This document shows, in pieces, positions 34,695-45,798 of a stretch of DNA of 64,000 nucleotides. A model generated the notes under the pieces. That model worked only from the letters and a program-made list of their open reading frames with translations, was not told where the DNA came from and did no database searches. Source of the stretch: Anadara kagoshimensis (taxonomy: Eukaryota; Mollusca; Bivalvia; Arcoida; Arcidae); assembly GCA_021292105.1 (NCBI GenBank), contig CM037861.1, positions 72,400,777-72,464,776 on the forward strand. Direction: 5' to 3'. The position numbers were made by a program, and so were the translations under genes. Each line of letters opens with the position of its first letter. Within the stretch, counting starts at the first letter, position 1.

Positions 34695-35580
34695 TATGTG
34701 TGTATGGGTCAAGGTGAGAGCTTGACATGTGTGTACGGCTGTTTCCATTCCTGGTAGCCAAAATCGCCATCGGCTACTAATTTCTGAGGAATTCTTTCAA
34801 AATTCAAAAAGTAACCCATTTTAACAAATTTATGGAAAAATACTTTTAAAAGGACTATATTTTCACAAATTTTGAAAATTTGGCTACTAATTATTTTAAA
34901 TTTATGCAAACCCAGGTATGGGTCATGGTGAGAGCTTGACATGTGGGTCAAGGTGAGAGCTTGACACATATGTATGTGGGTCAAGGTGAGAGCTTGACAC
35001 GTGTGTATGTGGGTCAAGGTGAGAGCTTGACATGTGTGTATGTGGGTCAAGGTGAGAGCTTGACATGTGTATATGTGGGTCAAGGTGAGAGCTTGACACG
35101 TGTGTATGTGGGTCAAGGTGAGAGCTTGACACGTGTGTATGTGGGTCAAGGTGAGAGCTTGACACGTGTGTATGTGGGTCAAGGTGAGAGCTTGACACGT
35201 GTGTATGTGGGTCAAGGTGAGAGCTTGACACATGTGTAGGTGGGTCAAGGTGAGAGCTTGACACGTGTGTATGTGGGTCAAGGTGAGAGCTTGACATGTG
35301 TGTATGGCTATGGTCCCATTCCTGGTATCAAAAATCGCCATTGGCTACTAATTTCTGAGGAATTCTTTCAAAATTCAAAAAGTAACCCATTTTAACAAAT
35401 TTATGGAAAAATACTTTCAAAAGTACTATATTTTCACAAATTTTGAAAATTTGGCTAATTATTTTAAATTTACGGAAACCTAGGTAGGGGTCAAGGTGAG
35501 AGCTTGACATGTGTATATGGGTCAAGGTGAGAGCTTGACATGTGTGTATGTGGGTCAAGGTGAGAGCTTGACACGTGTGA
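34695..35580. repeat. 33-bp minisatellite nested in a larger repeated block
   Basis: The unit is tgggtcaaggtgagagcttg + acacgtgtgtatg. About 11 copies run at 34915-35305, with more at 34705-34735 and 35485-35578. A non-array segment of about 170 bp ('ggctactaatttctgaggaa' ... 'gaaaatttggct') occurs twice, at about 34745-34915 and 35325-35485, so the larger organisation is array + spacer in tandem. Since 33 is divisible by 3, frames stay open on both strands. Confidence 0.95.
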
Positions 35581-35593
35581 TTGTGTTTCAACT

Positions 35594-36512
35594 CTTAATA
35601 TGGGTTAAGGTTACCAGTCCAAAATTTGGACTCATTATAGACCAATTAGTAAAGGTCTAGTGCCAGTCCAAAGTTGGGACTAATTATAGACCTTCATATG
35701 GGTTAAGATTACCAGTCCAAAATTTGGACTCATTATAGACCAATTAGTATGGGTTAAGGTTACCAGTCCAAAGTTAGGACTCATTATAGACCTTAATATG
35801 GGTTAAGGTTACCAGTCCAAAGTAAGGACTCATTATAGACCTTAATATGGGTTAAGGTTACCAGTCCAAAGTTAGGACTCATTATAGACCTTAATATGGG
35901 TTAAGGTTACCAGTCCAAAGTTAGGACTCATTATAGACCTTAATATAAGTTAAGGTTACCAGTCCAAAGTAAGGACTCATTATAGACCTTAATATGGGTT
36001 AAGGTTACCAGTCCAAACTAAGGACTCATTATAGACCAATTAGTATGGGTCTAGTGCCAGTCCAAAGTTAGGACTCATTATAGACCTTGATATGGGTTAA
36101 GGTTACCAGTCCAAAGTTAGGACTCGTTATAGACCTTAATATGGGTTAAGGTTACCAGTCCAAAGTTAGGACTCATTATAGACCTTAATATGGGTTAAGG
36201 TTACCAGTCCAAAGTTAGGACTCATTATAGACCTTAATATGGGTTAAGGTTACCAGTCCAAAGTAAGGACTCATTATAGACCTTAATATGGGTTAAGGTT
36301 ACCAGTCCAAAGTTAGGACTCATTATAGACCTTAATATGGGTTAAGGTTACCAGTCCAAAATTTGGACTCATTATAGACCTTAATATGGGTTAAGGTTAC
36401 CAGTCCAAAGTTAGGACTCATTATAGACCTTAATATGGGTTAAGGTTACCAGTCCAAAATTTGGACTCATTATAGACCAATTAGTATGGGTCTAGTGCCA
36501 GTCCAAAGTAGA
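35594..36512. repeat. 49-bp minisatellite, first block, about 19 copies
   Basis: The unit includes 'cattatagaccttaatatgg', 'gttaaggttaccagtccaaa' and 'gttaggact'. Two variant classes ('accttaatatgggttaagg' and 'accaattagtatgggtctag') are interspersed. The same family returns at 39.66-40.65 kb. Confidence 0.95.
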
Positions 36513-36639
36513 AATTTTTTATCAGTCTGGTCTTTGTACTTGTGTACTGATTGTCTTTTCTTCATTAATGTTTTAGTTTGTGAAGTCTCTTGTTTTAGGC
36601 CTTTTGGAAATTCGACTTCAATGTCGGAATTTTGTCCTT

Positions 36640-36720
36640 TCAGCATCTTGATCCCAGCACCTCTGATGAGGGAGTGGATTCAAACACCTGTGTACAGTGT
36701 TGTAAAAATAACCTTGGCCT
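36640..36720 (+). ncRNA. Decayed hammerhead ribozyme motif, copy C
   Basis: CUGAUGA is retained at 36663-36669 and 'ttcagcatcttg' upstream matches copy A. However, the GAAA core reads CAAA, helix II is disrupted and the cleavage triplet is GTG instead of GTC. Predicted inactive. Confidence 0.5.
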
Positions 36721-37093
36721 GTTGATGTATAACAAAATTAAAATATTTGGTGTATATAATTATATATACATTAGTGTAATCGAAGATCAAATAGTGACAA
36801 CTTACCCGTTACTAAAACGCAAACATTACTAATACAATAAAATGTCCAAGTGCTAATCTTTTTACCGGTAACTTTGCATACCATCTATCTCCTTTTTCTA
36901 TAAACAGCACTATTTTCATACCCATAACATTTACGTCATTATTTGTAAAGGGGTATTCTTACCCTCTTCGAGAACATACTAAATTTATATTGGTATTTAT
37001 CAAATACATCAATGCACCAATCGTTATTTGATACAACACTGTATACATGTGTCTGAATCCATTTCTTCATTAGAATCGTTGAGGTCAAACTGT

Positions 37094-37270
37094 TCAGGGG
37101 ACATACAAACCACTGAAATTCTTCCTGTATTTGTATTTTGTACAAACTACAGCGTTGAAGGAGCTAGGACAAACAGTAGACAAGTTCAGGGGCCAGGTTG
37201 TGATAAAACTTCCAACTTTGTTGAGACATACCTTAACAACAAAATGTACTTCATTTATAGCTAAAAAGTT
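37094..37270 (-). pseudogene. Possible decayed or unrecognised exon-like segment (left copy)
   Basis: The minus-strand frame contains VHFVVKVCLNKVGSFITTWP ... NAVVCTKYKYRKNF. A diverged paralogue at 41455-41642 reads DEIHISDSKLCLVFWNLSKP ... GVVFVKYKTEKTF. The shared KYK..K.F ending and E(V/I)H word hint at common coding origin, and the DNA is also alignable ('ccaggtt.tgataaa'). No domain recognised and no convincing splice sites. May be non-coding. Confidence 0.2.
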
Positions 37271-37443
37271 ACATTTCACACAGTAATGTGAAAGAAAAAA
37301 TAACAATAAAACAATAAATAACAATAAATTTCAGACTGTTGAGTTGAGAGCTTTTAATCATTTTGGCCTCAACATGTATGAACTCTTTGGATGAAGAGTG
37401 GGTCAGGTTGAGAGCTTTTTGTTTAATGGTGAAAATACTTGAT

Positions 37444-37720
37444 GGTGGGCAAATCACAATAATGAACCCTCCCTGCACATTGCCCTGTGAGTACTGCAAA
37501 CGTAAAAACTTTCTGCCACTTCACCTATAGTCGGTGCATCCTGATATAAGTGAAATAATTTTGTATTGATGCATCATTGGAGAAGAAAAATACTTGGTGG
37601 TCAGAGCACAATGATGAACCCCCATGTACATTGTCCTGTGGGTACTGCAAATGTAAAAACTTTCTGTCACTGTATAGCTGGTGGTATCCTGATATAAGTG
37701 AAATATTCTTGACACTTCAT
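37444..37720 (-). mobile_element. Two tandem SINE tail fragments
   Basis: The tail words 'cattgccctgtg(a/g)gtactgcaaa', 'taaaaactttctg' and 'cctgatataagtgaaat' occur twice, at about 37470-37560 and 37630-37715. They correspond to the 3' part of the SINE ('gatgccatcag.gcaatgcacaggcaaaat' ... 'gatataagtgaaa'). The tail words read in + order; the strand is uncertain because only the tail is present. Confidence 0.45.
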
Positions 37721-37839
37721 TTGTTTTCTTATGTCACAGAAAATTATATCTGCAATGTTATTAATACTCATGTCAGTTTTTTTAAGAATGATGGAATAAA
37801 GAATGGAAATAAATGGTGAAAACGAAGAAAACCTGTACA

Positions 37840-37972
37840 GCTGGAAAAAAATGGAAAAAACATTAAAGAAACCCTGCATCACTGAAAGAAAAGGAAAAAC
37901 AACAAAGAAACTCTGCACCACTGGAAGGAAAAGGAAAAACAACAAAGAAACTCTGCACCACTGGAAAGACAT
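37840..37972. repeat. Purine-rich tandem repeat, about 39 bp x 3
   Basis: Repeats of 'ctgcaccactggaa' followed by 'aggaaaaacaacaaagaaac'. Confidence 0.85.
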
Positions 37973-38084
37973 GATGAAAATAATGAAGCATTACAGTCAC
38001 ACTGGCATATTGTTGATGGTGTGAATATCTTTATATCTATAAATTTATTTGTAGTGGTCACTCCTAACCACAAATTTTTTTCTT

Positions 38085-39205
38085 TATTTTCCTTTTTCTA
38101 GTCAGTCTTGGTTTTTTGTTTTTCATTCTTAACTTTTTTTTTCTTTTCTTTTCTTTTTTTCTTTTTTTATTTTTTTCTTTTTTTTATTCTTTCATTTTTT
38201 TTATTTACATTTATTTTTTTTATTCTTTTTTTCTTTTCTTTTATTTATTTATTTATTTCTTTTATTTTATTATTTTTTTAACTTTTCTTTTTCCTTTTTA
38301 AATTCCTTTTTTTCCCCCTTTTTTTCCCCTTTTTTTTGCTTTATTTATTTGTTTTTCTTTATTGTTCTATATTTTTTCTTTTTTATTCTTTTATTTATTT
38401 TTTTATTCTTTTTTTTCTTTTCTTTTTTATTTCTTTTTCTTTTCTTTTTTATTTATTTATTTATTTATTTTTTTTTTTAACTTTTCTTTTTCCTTTTTTC
38501 TTTTTCTTTTGTTTTTTCTTTATTTCTTTATATTTTTTTCTTATTTTTTATTCTATTATTTTTTTATAAACATGAATTTTTTCTTTATTTATTTTTTTCC
38601 TTTATTATTTTCTTTTTTCTTTATTTTTTATACTTTTTTCTTTATTTTTTTTCTTTTATTTTTTTATTTACATGTGTTTTTTACTCTTTTTTTTTTTCTT
38701 TTCTATTTATTTATTTATTTTTATTTTCTTTTTTTTATTTTCTTTTTCCTTTTTAAATTCCTTTTTTCTTTTCTTTTGTTTTTTTATTTTATTTTTTATT
38801 TATTTATTTATTTATTTATTTTTTATATTTTTTTTTCTATATCTTTTAATGTTTTATTTTTTTTATTTACATGTATTTTTTTATTCTTTTTTTCATTTTT
38901 TTAATTTTCATTTTCTTTTTAAGTTCCTTTTTTCTTTTCTTTATGTTTTATCTTTATTTTATTTTTTATTTTATTTTTTTTTCTTTATTTTTTATATTTT
39001 TTTCTTTTTTATATTTTTCTTTATTTTTTTTTTTTTTTTCTTTATTTCTTATATATTTATCTTTATTTTTATATTTTTTCCTTTATTTTTTAAATCTTTT
39101 ATTTTTTTATTTACATCTATTTTTATTCTTTTTTATCTTTTCTTTTTTTTTATTTATATTATATTTATTTATTTATTTTTTAACTTTTCTTTTTTTTAAA
39201 TTCCT
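38085..39205 (+). repeat. 1.1-kb T/C-rich, almost G-free low-complexity tract
   Basis: Runs of ttttctttt and tttatttattt with only a handful of G residues over more than 1 kb. 'ttatttacatgt/ctatttttttattcttttt' blocks repeat irregularly at about 38200, 38650, 38860 and 39110, giving a vague periodicity. The phenylalanine-rich frames are artefacts. Confidence 0.95.
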
Positions 39206-39225
39206 ATGCTTTCACATTACAAATT

Positions 39226-39226
<1 letters not shown>

Positions 39227-39268
<42 letters not shown>
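39227..39268. repeat. (CA)21 microsatellite
   Basis: Twenty-one uninterrupted CA dinucleotides. Confidence 0.98.
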
Positions 39269-39269
<1 letters not shown>

Positions 39270-39271
<2 letters not shown>

Positions 39272-39654
39272 TTTTTATTCCAAATGAATTGGAAACCTTT
39301 GACAAATTTACAATTGACAAATACACTGTTTTCTGATGTTATTTATATCAGTGTTTTGATATTGCATGGGTTTATTTTTTAAATGTTTTTGGATTTCTTA
39401 ATGCTTGTCTTTTTGAAAAAAATCTTTTAATTAAAATTTAAAAATTCAACTTCATATTAACTATATTATACTCAAAAAAATGATTCCAAACAGTTGATAT
39501 TGCACAATTTTATCAAATTTATTTTACATTCAGAATACTCATTTCCATATTTTTTTTTTATTTAAAAGGGGGAGGCTTCCACATAACCATCACCATCCAC
39601 ACCATTTATGAATATTTTGAATGTATACTTGTAGAGTGTAGACCTATTGTTATG
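39270..39654. other. AT-rich spacer
   Basis: Nothing recognised. Confidence 0.4.
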
Positions 39655-40655
39655 GGGCTATGGCCAAATTTGGAAGTCATTATTGACCTGTTAGTGAGTT
39701 AGGGTTTCCAGTCCAAAGTTGAAATTTCTTATAGACCTATTGGTATGGGTCTAGTGACAGTCCAAAGTTGAGATTTCTTATAGACCTTTTGGTATGGATT
39801 TAGTGCCAGTCCAAAGTTGAGATTTCTTATAGACCTTTTGGTATGGATTTAGTGCCAGTCCAAAGTTGAGATTTCTTATAGACCTTTTGGTATGGATTTA
39901 GTGCCAGTCCAAAGTTAAGATTTCTTATAGACCTTTTGGTATGGATTTAGTGCCAGTCCAAAGTTGAGATTTCTTATAGACCTTTTGGTATATATTAAGT
40001 GCCACTCCAAAGTTGAGATTTCTTATAGACCTATTGGTATGGATTAAGTGCCAGTCCAAAGTTCAGACACATTTTAGACCTTTTAATATGGGTTAAGGTT
40101 ACCAGTCCAAAATTTGGACTCATTATGGACCAATTAATATGGGTCTAGTGCCAGTCCAAAGTTAGGACTCATTATAGACCTTAATAAGTGTTAAGGTTAC
40201 CAGTCCAAAGTTCGAACACAATTAGACCTTTTAATATGGGTTAAGTTACCAGTCCAAAATTTGGACTCATTATAGACCAATTAGTATGGGTCTAATGCCA
40301 GTCCAAAGTTAGGACTCATTATAGACCTTAATATGGGTTAAGGTTACCAGTCCAAAATTTGGACTTATTATGGACCAATTAGTATGGGTCTAGTGCCAGT
40401 CCAAAGTTAGGACTCATTATAGACCTTAATATGGGTTAAGGTTACCAGTCCAAAATTTGGACTCATTATATACCTTAATATGGGTTAAGGTTACCAGTCC
40501 AAAATTTGGACTCATCATAGACCAATTAATATGGGTCTATTGCCAGTCCAAAGTTGGGACACATTATAAACCTATTAGTACGGGTTAGGGTTATTAGTTT
40601 AAAGTAGGAGATTATTATGGACTTTATTGTATTGGTCTAGTGCCAGTCCAAAGTA
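39655..40655. repeat. 49-bp minisatellite, second block, about 20 copies
   Basis: Same family as 35594-36512. The left half (39700-40060) is a distinct local variant ('gagatttcttatagacctt', 'ttggtatggatttagtgcca'), while the right half matches the first block. Confidence 0.95.
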
Positions 40656-40657
40656 GG

Positions 40658-41458
40658 AATTTTTTATCAGTCTGGTCTTTGTATTTGTGTACTGATTGTC
40701 TTTTCTTCATTTAATGTTTTAGTTTGTGAAGTCTCTTGTTTTAGGCCTTTTGGAAATTCGACTTCAATGTCGGAATTTTGTCCTTTCAGCATCTTGATCC
40801 CAGCACCTCTGATGAGGAAGTGGATTCAAACACCTGTGTACAGTGTTGTAAAAATAACTTTGGCCTGTTGATGTATAACAAAATTAAAATATTTGGTGTA
40901 TATAATAATATATACATTAGTGTAATCGAAGATCAAATAGTGACAACTTACCCGTTACTAAAACGCAAACATTACTAATACAATAAAATGTCCAAGTGCT
41001 AATCTTTTTACCGGTAACTTTGCATACCATCTATCTCCTTTTTCTATAAACAGCACTATTTTCATACCCATAACATTTACGTCATTATTTGTAAAGGGGT
41101 ATTCTTACCCTCTTCGAGAACATACTAAATTTATATTGGTATTTATCAAATACATCAATGTACCAATCGTTATTTGATACAACACTGTACACATGTGTCT
41201 GAATCCATTTCTTCATTAGAACCGTTGATGTCAAACTGTTCAGGGGACATGCAAACCACGGAAATTCTTCCTGTATTTGTATTTTGTACAAACTACAGCG
41301 TTGAAGGAGCTAGGACAAACAGTAGACAAGTTCAGGGGCCAGGTTGTGATAAAACTTCCAACTTTGTTGAGACATACCTTTACAGCAAAATTTACTTCAT
41401 TTATAGCTAAAAAGTTACATTTCACAAAGTAATGTGAAAGAAAAAATAACAATAAAAG
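40658..41458. repeat. Right copy of the 0.8-kb segmental duplication
   Basis: Pairs with 36513-37311. After 41458 the sequence diverges ('gtcttttcag' here, 'caataaata' in the left copy). Confidence 0.93.
40785..40866 (+). ncRNA. Decayed hammerhead ribozyme motif, copy D
   Basis: Duplicate of copy C with the same core losses (CAAA for GAAA, GTG for GTC), so the decay predates the segmental duplication. Confidence 0.5.
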
Positions 41459-41642
41459 TCTTTTCAGTTTTGTATTTGACAAAAACTACACCAATAAGAG
41501 AACTGACTAGTTCAACTACCTGGGTACCAGGTTTTGATAAATTCCAGAACACTAGACACAGCTTACTGTCACTAATATGTATTTCATCAAATTCAATAAT
41601 TCTTTGATTACAAACATACCCTTCAGTAGCACCCAGTCTCAC
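41455..41642 (-). pseudogene. Exon-like segment, diverged paralogue of the duplicated block's end
   Basis: The minus frame reads RLGATEGYVCNQRIIEFDEI and onward to KPGTQVVELVSSLIGVVFVK. Composition looks more protein-like than surrounding frames. No family recognised. Related at the DNA level to 37130-37260 and 41280-41400. Confidence 0.25.
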
Positions 41643-42905
41643 TTCCCTGGTGAAAGTTCAGGTGTTTTACCTAAATTGCTATTTTCAAAGTTTTTACTGT
41701 GCTTTTGTGATTGTGGTTTGGACATGGATTGGCATCTGGTCTTACTTCCCTGGTGAAAGTTCAGGTGTTTTACCTAAATTGCTATTTTCAAAGTTTTTAC
41801 TGTGCTTTTGTGATTGTGGTTTGGACATGGATTGGCATCTGGTCTTACTTCCCTGGTGAAAGTTCAGGTGTTTTACCTAAATTGCTATTTTCAAAGTTTT
41901 TACTGTGCCTTTGTGATTGTGGTTTGGACATGGATTGGCATCTGGTCTTACTTCCCTGGTGAAAGTTCAGGTGTTTTACCTAAATTGCTATTTTCAAAGT
42001 TTTTACTGTGCTTTTGTGATTGTGGTTTGGACATGGATTGGCATCTGGTCTTACTTCCCTGGTGAAAGTTCAGGTGTTTTACCTAAATTGCTATTTTCAA
42101 AGTTTTTACTGTGCCTTTGTGATTGTGGTTTGGACATGGATTGGCATCTGGTCTTACTTCCCTGGTGAAAGTTCAGTTGTTTTACCTAAATTGCTATTTT
42201 CAAAGTTTTTACTGTGCTTTTGTGATTGTGGTTTGGACATGGATTGGCATCTGGTCTTACTTCCCTGGTGAAAGTTCAGGTGTTTTACCTAAATTGCTAT
42301 TTTCAAAGTTTTTACTGTGCCTTTGTGATTGTGGTTTGGACATGGATTGGCATCTGGTCTTACTTCCCTGGTGAAAGTTCAGGTGTTTTACCTAAATTGC
42401 TATTTTCAAAGTTTTTACTGTGCTTTTGTGATTGTGGTTTGGACATGGATTGGCATCTGGTCTTACTTCCCTGGTGAAAGTTCAGGTGTTTTACCTAAAT
42501 TGCTATTTTCAAAGTTTTTACTGTGCTTTTGTGATTGTGGTTTGGACATGGATTGGCATCTGGTCTTACTTCCCTGGTGAAAGTTCAGGTGTTTTACCTA
42601 AATTGCTATTTTCAAAGTTTTTACTGTGCTTTTGTGATTGTGGTTTGGACATGGATTGGCATCTGGTCTTACTTCCCTGGTGAAAGTTCAGTTGTTTTAC
42701 CTAAATTGCTATTTTCAAAGTTTTTACTGTGCTTTTGTGATTGTGGTTTAGACATGGATTGGCATCTGGTCTTACTTCCCTAGTGAAAGTTCAGGTGTTT
42801 TACCTAAATTGCTATTTTCAAAGTTTTTACTGTGCTTTTGTGATTGTGGTTTGGACATGGATTGGCACCTGATGTTGCTTTCCGGTGAAAGTTCAGATGT
42901 TTTAC
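41633..42905. repeat. 103-bp satellite-like array, about 12 copies, very uniform
   Basis: Exact 103-bp spacing (41711, 41814, 41917 ...). Each unit contains 'cttccctggtgaaagttcag', 'gtgttttacctaaattgc', 'tattttcaaagtttttactg' and 'gtttggacatggattggca'. Copies differ at only a few positions: gcttttg/gcctttg, which alternate in the middle, and caggtg/cagttg. The terminal unit is diverged. The series of 83-codon frames is an artefact of the repeat. Confidence 0.97.
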
Positions 42906-42929
42906 CTAAATGCCCAGTTTCAAAGTTCA

Positions 42930-43635
42930 AGTTAGCTCCAGACCCTTACGTGAGAGTAGATCATCGTCAGGGAGAAGAGGACCTTGCAGTTCTGTGAAAG
43001 TGCCTGTTGAATCGCCCAGTTCATAGTTAGGGAGTACATGTTCATCATGGAAAGTGCCTGCGGAACCCGGTAAGTCAGGGAGTAGTGGTGCTGCAAGGTG
43101 CCTTGAATTTTTGGATTGTGGTTTGGACATGGATTGGCACTTTGCTTTTTGGATTGTGGTTTTGACATGGATTGGCACCTGGTGTCACTTCCTTTGTGAA
43201 AATTCAGGGATTCAATTCAATTTTGGGATTGTGGTTTGGACATGGTTTGGCAAAAATCTTTTCCCTTCGAGCAAGTCCTTTTTGTATTTTCAATAATTTA
43301 CATAATTTTAATATCTTTTTTTTAATTTTAGTATTTTGTTTTTATGAGGTTTTTTGATAGGTGGGAGGGAGGGGGCTCAGTAAAACTTCATTACTCCAAA
43401 AAAGTACTGTTGACCAGTTAGTGTAGTTCAGGTTCACATGATAGTTCCAGACCCTCATTGTCATCGTCAGGGAGTAGAGGACCTTGCAGTTCTGTGAAAG
43501 TGCCTATTAGATCGCCCAGTTCATAGTTAGGGAGTACATGTTTATCATGGAAAGTGCCTGCGGAACCTGGGAAGTCAGGGAGTAGTGGTGGCTGCAAGCC
43601 ACCTTGAATTTTTGGATTGTGGTTTTAGTGTCATA
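42930..43635. repeat. Direct duplication of about 190 bp flanking a G/T-rich spacer
   Basis: The block with 'gaggaccttgcagttctgtg', 'agttcatagttagggagtac' and 'agtcagggagtagtggtg' occurs at 42938-43125 and again at 43447-43628. Between them, 'ggattgtggtttggacatgg' phrases continue from the 103-bp array in degenerate form. Confidence 0.85.
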
Positions 43636-44130
43636 TTTTTTGTAATATCAAAATTATGCGAAGTAATAATTTTTGTGCAATATCACAATTCCAATTTACA
43701 TTTTTTGTGCAATATCAAAATTATGCGAAGTAATAATTTTTGTGTGTAATATCATAATTTTAATTTATATTTTTTGTGTAATATCATAATTCCAAGTTAT
43801 ATTTTTGTGAAATAGAATTCAAATTTATATTTTTCAAGTAATATAATAATTCAGATTTATATTTTTCATGTAATATCATAAAATTCATCATCAATGATTA
43901 TAATGTTTATCATAATTATGCCAATTTATATATTTTTGTGCAATATCAAAATTTTGTCAATTTTTTTTCACAATATCATAATTATGCCAATTTATATTTT
44001 TTGTGCAGTATCACAATAATGCCAATTTATATTTTTGTGTAATATCATAATAATTCCCATAATAATTCAAATTTATATTTTTTGTGCAATTTAATAATTA
44101 TGCCAATTTATATTTATTTATAATTCCGTC
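43636..44130. repeat. Degenerate AT-rich tandem repeat, about 45-60 bp
   Basis: Repeated 'aatttatattttttgtg' and 'aatatcataattatgcc' words with many indels. Confidence 0.8.
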
Positions 44131-44800
44131 AACCATCTTTATGTTACTGCAAGTAATTGTTTCTAGTATGTATGAGTTAATTTTGTTTTAAAAAGAATTC
44201 TTTATATTTTGTCTTCTGTTTTCGGACGAAGTCCACGTCCCACGCTTAGAAAGGCGCTGAATTGCTATTGGACACAGGTTTACAGAGGTTTTTTCCCATA
44301 GGGTTTATCTCTGAAGTTTCCTGGGCGTCGCGTTCTTTCGGAAAGTGCTTTCGATTCATATGGTTTATTTACACATATGTTAATTTTAAAAAAGCATAAT
44401 TGTACAAAAATTAAAACTGTATGTAAATCTGGTAAATAACTGTAAAACAATAAATGATCGCTTTGTATTTAATCCTCCATCTTGTACTTTATCAGATTCA
44501 CTGAAGTTGACTTCATCATGGAACAAAAATGCTGAATTTTGTCTGAATTTCTCTAAAAATATTATAATTTCTTTTTGAATTTTTCTTGCTCCAAATTTTT
44601 TTGTGTAAGGATTTTTCCAAACACTTTTACCTGTATCCTGATATTTATAAAAATGTGAAAACATTCAACCTATCACATATCAGAAGTTTTCAGACAAAAA
44701 TTCGGAAATCTTTTTTCATGACGGAGTCCTCTTACACTGACAAAATTGTCTTACAGAATATTAATTTAACATTTTTTAAATTGGATCTGTGAGTCTAGCT
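44131..44800. other. Non-coding stretch
   Basis: A GC-richer patch at 44220-44350 has no open frame. The 92-codon minus frame at 44386-44664 has no recognisable domain. Confidence 0.4.
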
Positions 44801-44814
44801 GATGTATCAACTGC

Positions 44815-44955
44815 CCTTTTTACTACCGAGGATTGAATCCCATTTGGAAAAATAACCTATCAGTTTCCTTGTCGAAATTCGGTGGTTTTCTCTGACACTC
44901 GTATTTCCTCCACTATCTCCGAACTGACCACCTCGACATTAGTGAAATTATTGTG
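44815..44955 (+). repeat. Fragment related to the internal repeats of family R
   Basis: Shares 'cggtggttttctctg.cac', 'tttcctccactatct' and 'aactgaccacctcg' in the same order as 19170-19460. Confidence 0.55.
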
Positions 44956-44963
44956 ACTGCCTT

Positions 44964-45021
44964 GTCATATACCACTTTATGAATGTATTTTATGATTAAA
45001 TTTAAAAAAGTGGTATATGGC
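44964..45021. mobile_element. 58-bp hairpin mini-element, single copy
   Basis: Starts gtcatataccac, has loop 'gaatgtattttatgattaaa', and ends gtggtatatggc. Same loop and nearly the same arms as the paired copies at 14167-14288, with compensating changes in both arms (ccat to ccac against atgg to gtgg). Confidence 0.7.
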
Positions 45022-45450
45022 AGCCCTTTAAGACTACATGTCTCTTGAATCAAATGGAATGGGGATAAAAATATACTTTCCTTGATAGCAGGAGTTTCTT
45101 ATAGAGAGTTGACCTTAAAGACAGGTTCGACTGTAGTTGTGTCTAGAGAAATGTGAAATACTTGACAGTGTAATTTACACTTTTCTAGCTCACCTGGATT
45201 TACTCTCCACTAGGCCCTAGTTTTACAATCTGCTCAATTTAAATTGAGGAATGTCTTTGTTAGTTCTGTCATACAACCTAATATTTTTGGAAAAAAACTG
45301 AATACAAATTTCTTAAGTTTAAAAGTTAGTTGTTCAAAATGACACCTTTAATCCCTGAATATCTGGTAAATAAACAAAATTATTTAGCAAAATTTTGTTC
45401 AGAAAATTTCGAGTTTAGAAATGATTGTAAAACGAGGCAGAGTGTACCGT
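45022..45450. other. Non-coding stretch
   Basis: Nothing recognised beyond a phrase 'gacaggttcgactgta' related to the end of family R copy 1. Confidence 0.35.
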
Positions 45451-45455
45451 TGACC

Positions 45456-45798
45456 TTTTTCAGCCACTCCTTTTACTCTGTGCTCGCTCCATAAGTGGGA
45501 GGTCGAGGGTTCGAACCTCGACTGGGTCTGACCGAAGACTTGAAAGTGAGGAGTGACTGTTCTTTTGCCAAGCACATATGGCATTAAGAAAAGAACGTCA
45601 GTTATTTCAGATGGGAACTTAAAACATACAAGGTCCTGTGTCACTGTAGGCTCTACACGATAAAGAACCCTGCTGTATGATGCCATCAGCGCAATGCACA
45701 GGCAAAATTTCTGCAATTTTTGCCTATAGCTGGTGACATCTCGATATAAGTAAAATAGATTCTGGACATGGATATTAAACAACATTACTCAACTCTAC
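45456..45798 (+). mobile_element. tRNA-derived SINE, nearly full length, A-box part replaced
   Basis: A B-box-like GAGGGTTCGAACCTC lies at about 45507-45521. It is followed by the body ('gtgactgttcttttgccaag', 'gtcctgtgtcactgtaggc', 'gaaccctgctgtatgatgcc', 'tatagctggtgacatctcg') and the end 'ggatattaaacaacattact'. The 5' head before 'ctcgctccataagtggg' does not match the A-box of other copies. Confidence 0.8.

Larger units (their letters stand above)
36513..37311. repeat. Left copy of a 0.8-kb segmental duplication
   Basis: This segment matches 40658-41458 at a constant offset of about 4145-4147 with scattered substitutions. It starts at the end of the 49-bp array and ends at 'aataacaataaaa'. 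Both copies contain the decayed hammerhead motif near their start and a possible old exon on the minus strand near their end. Confidence 0.93.

Noticed and set aside
38116..39287. Phenylalanine-rich frames of 60-180 codons resembling membrane proteins
   Set aside because: Translation of a T/C-rich low-complexity tract.
41650..42783. Ten consecutive near-identical 83-codon frames
   Set aside because: They are the same 103-bp unit read across two phases; not a gene family.
44386..44664. 92-codon minus frame as a possible exon
   Set aside because: No recognisable domain, no convincing splice sites, AT-driven composition.
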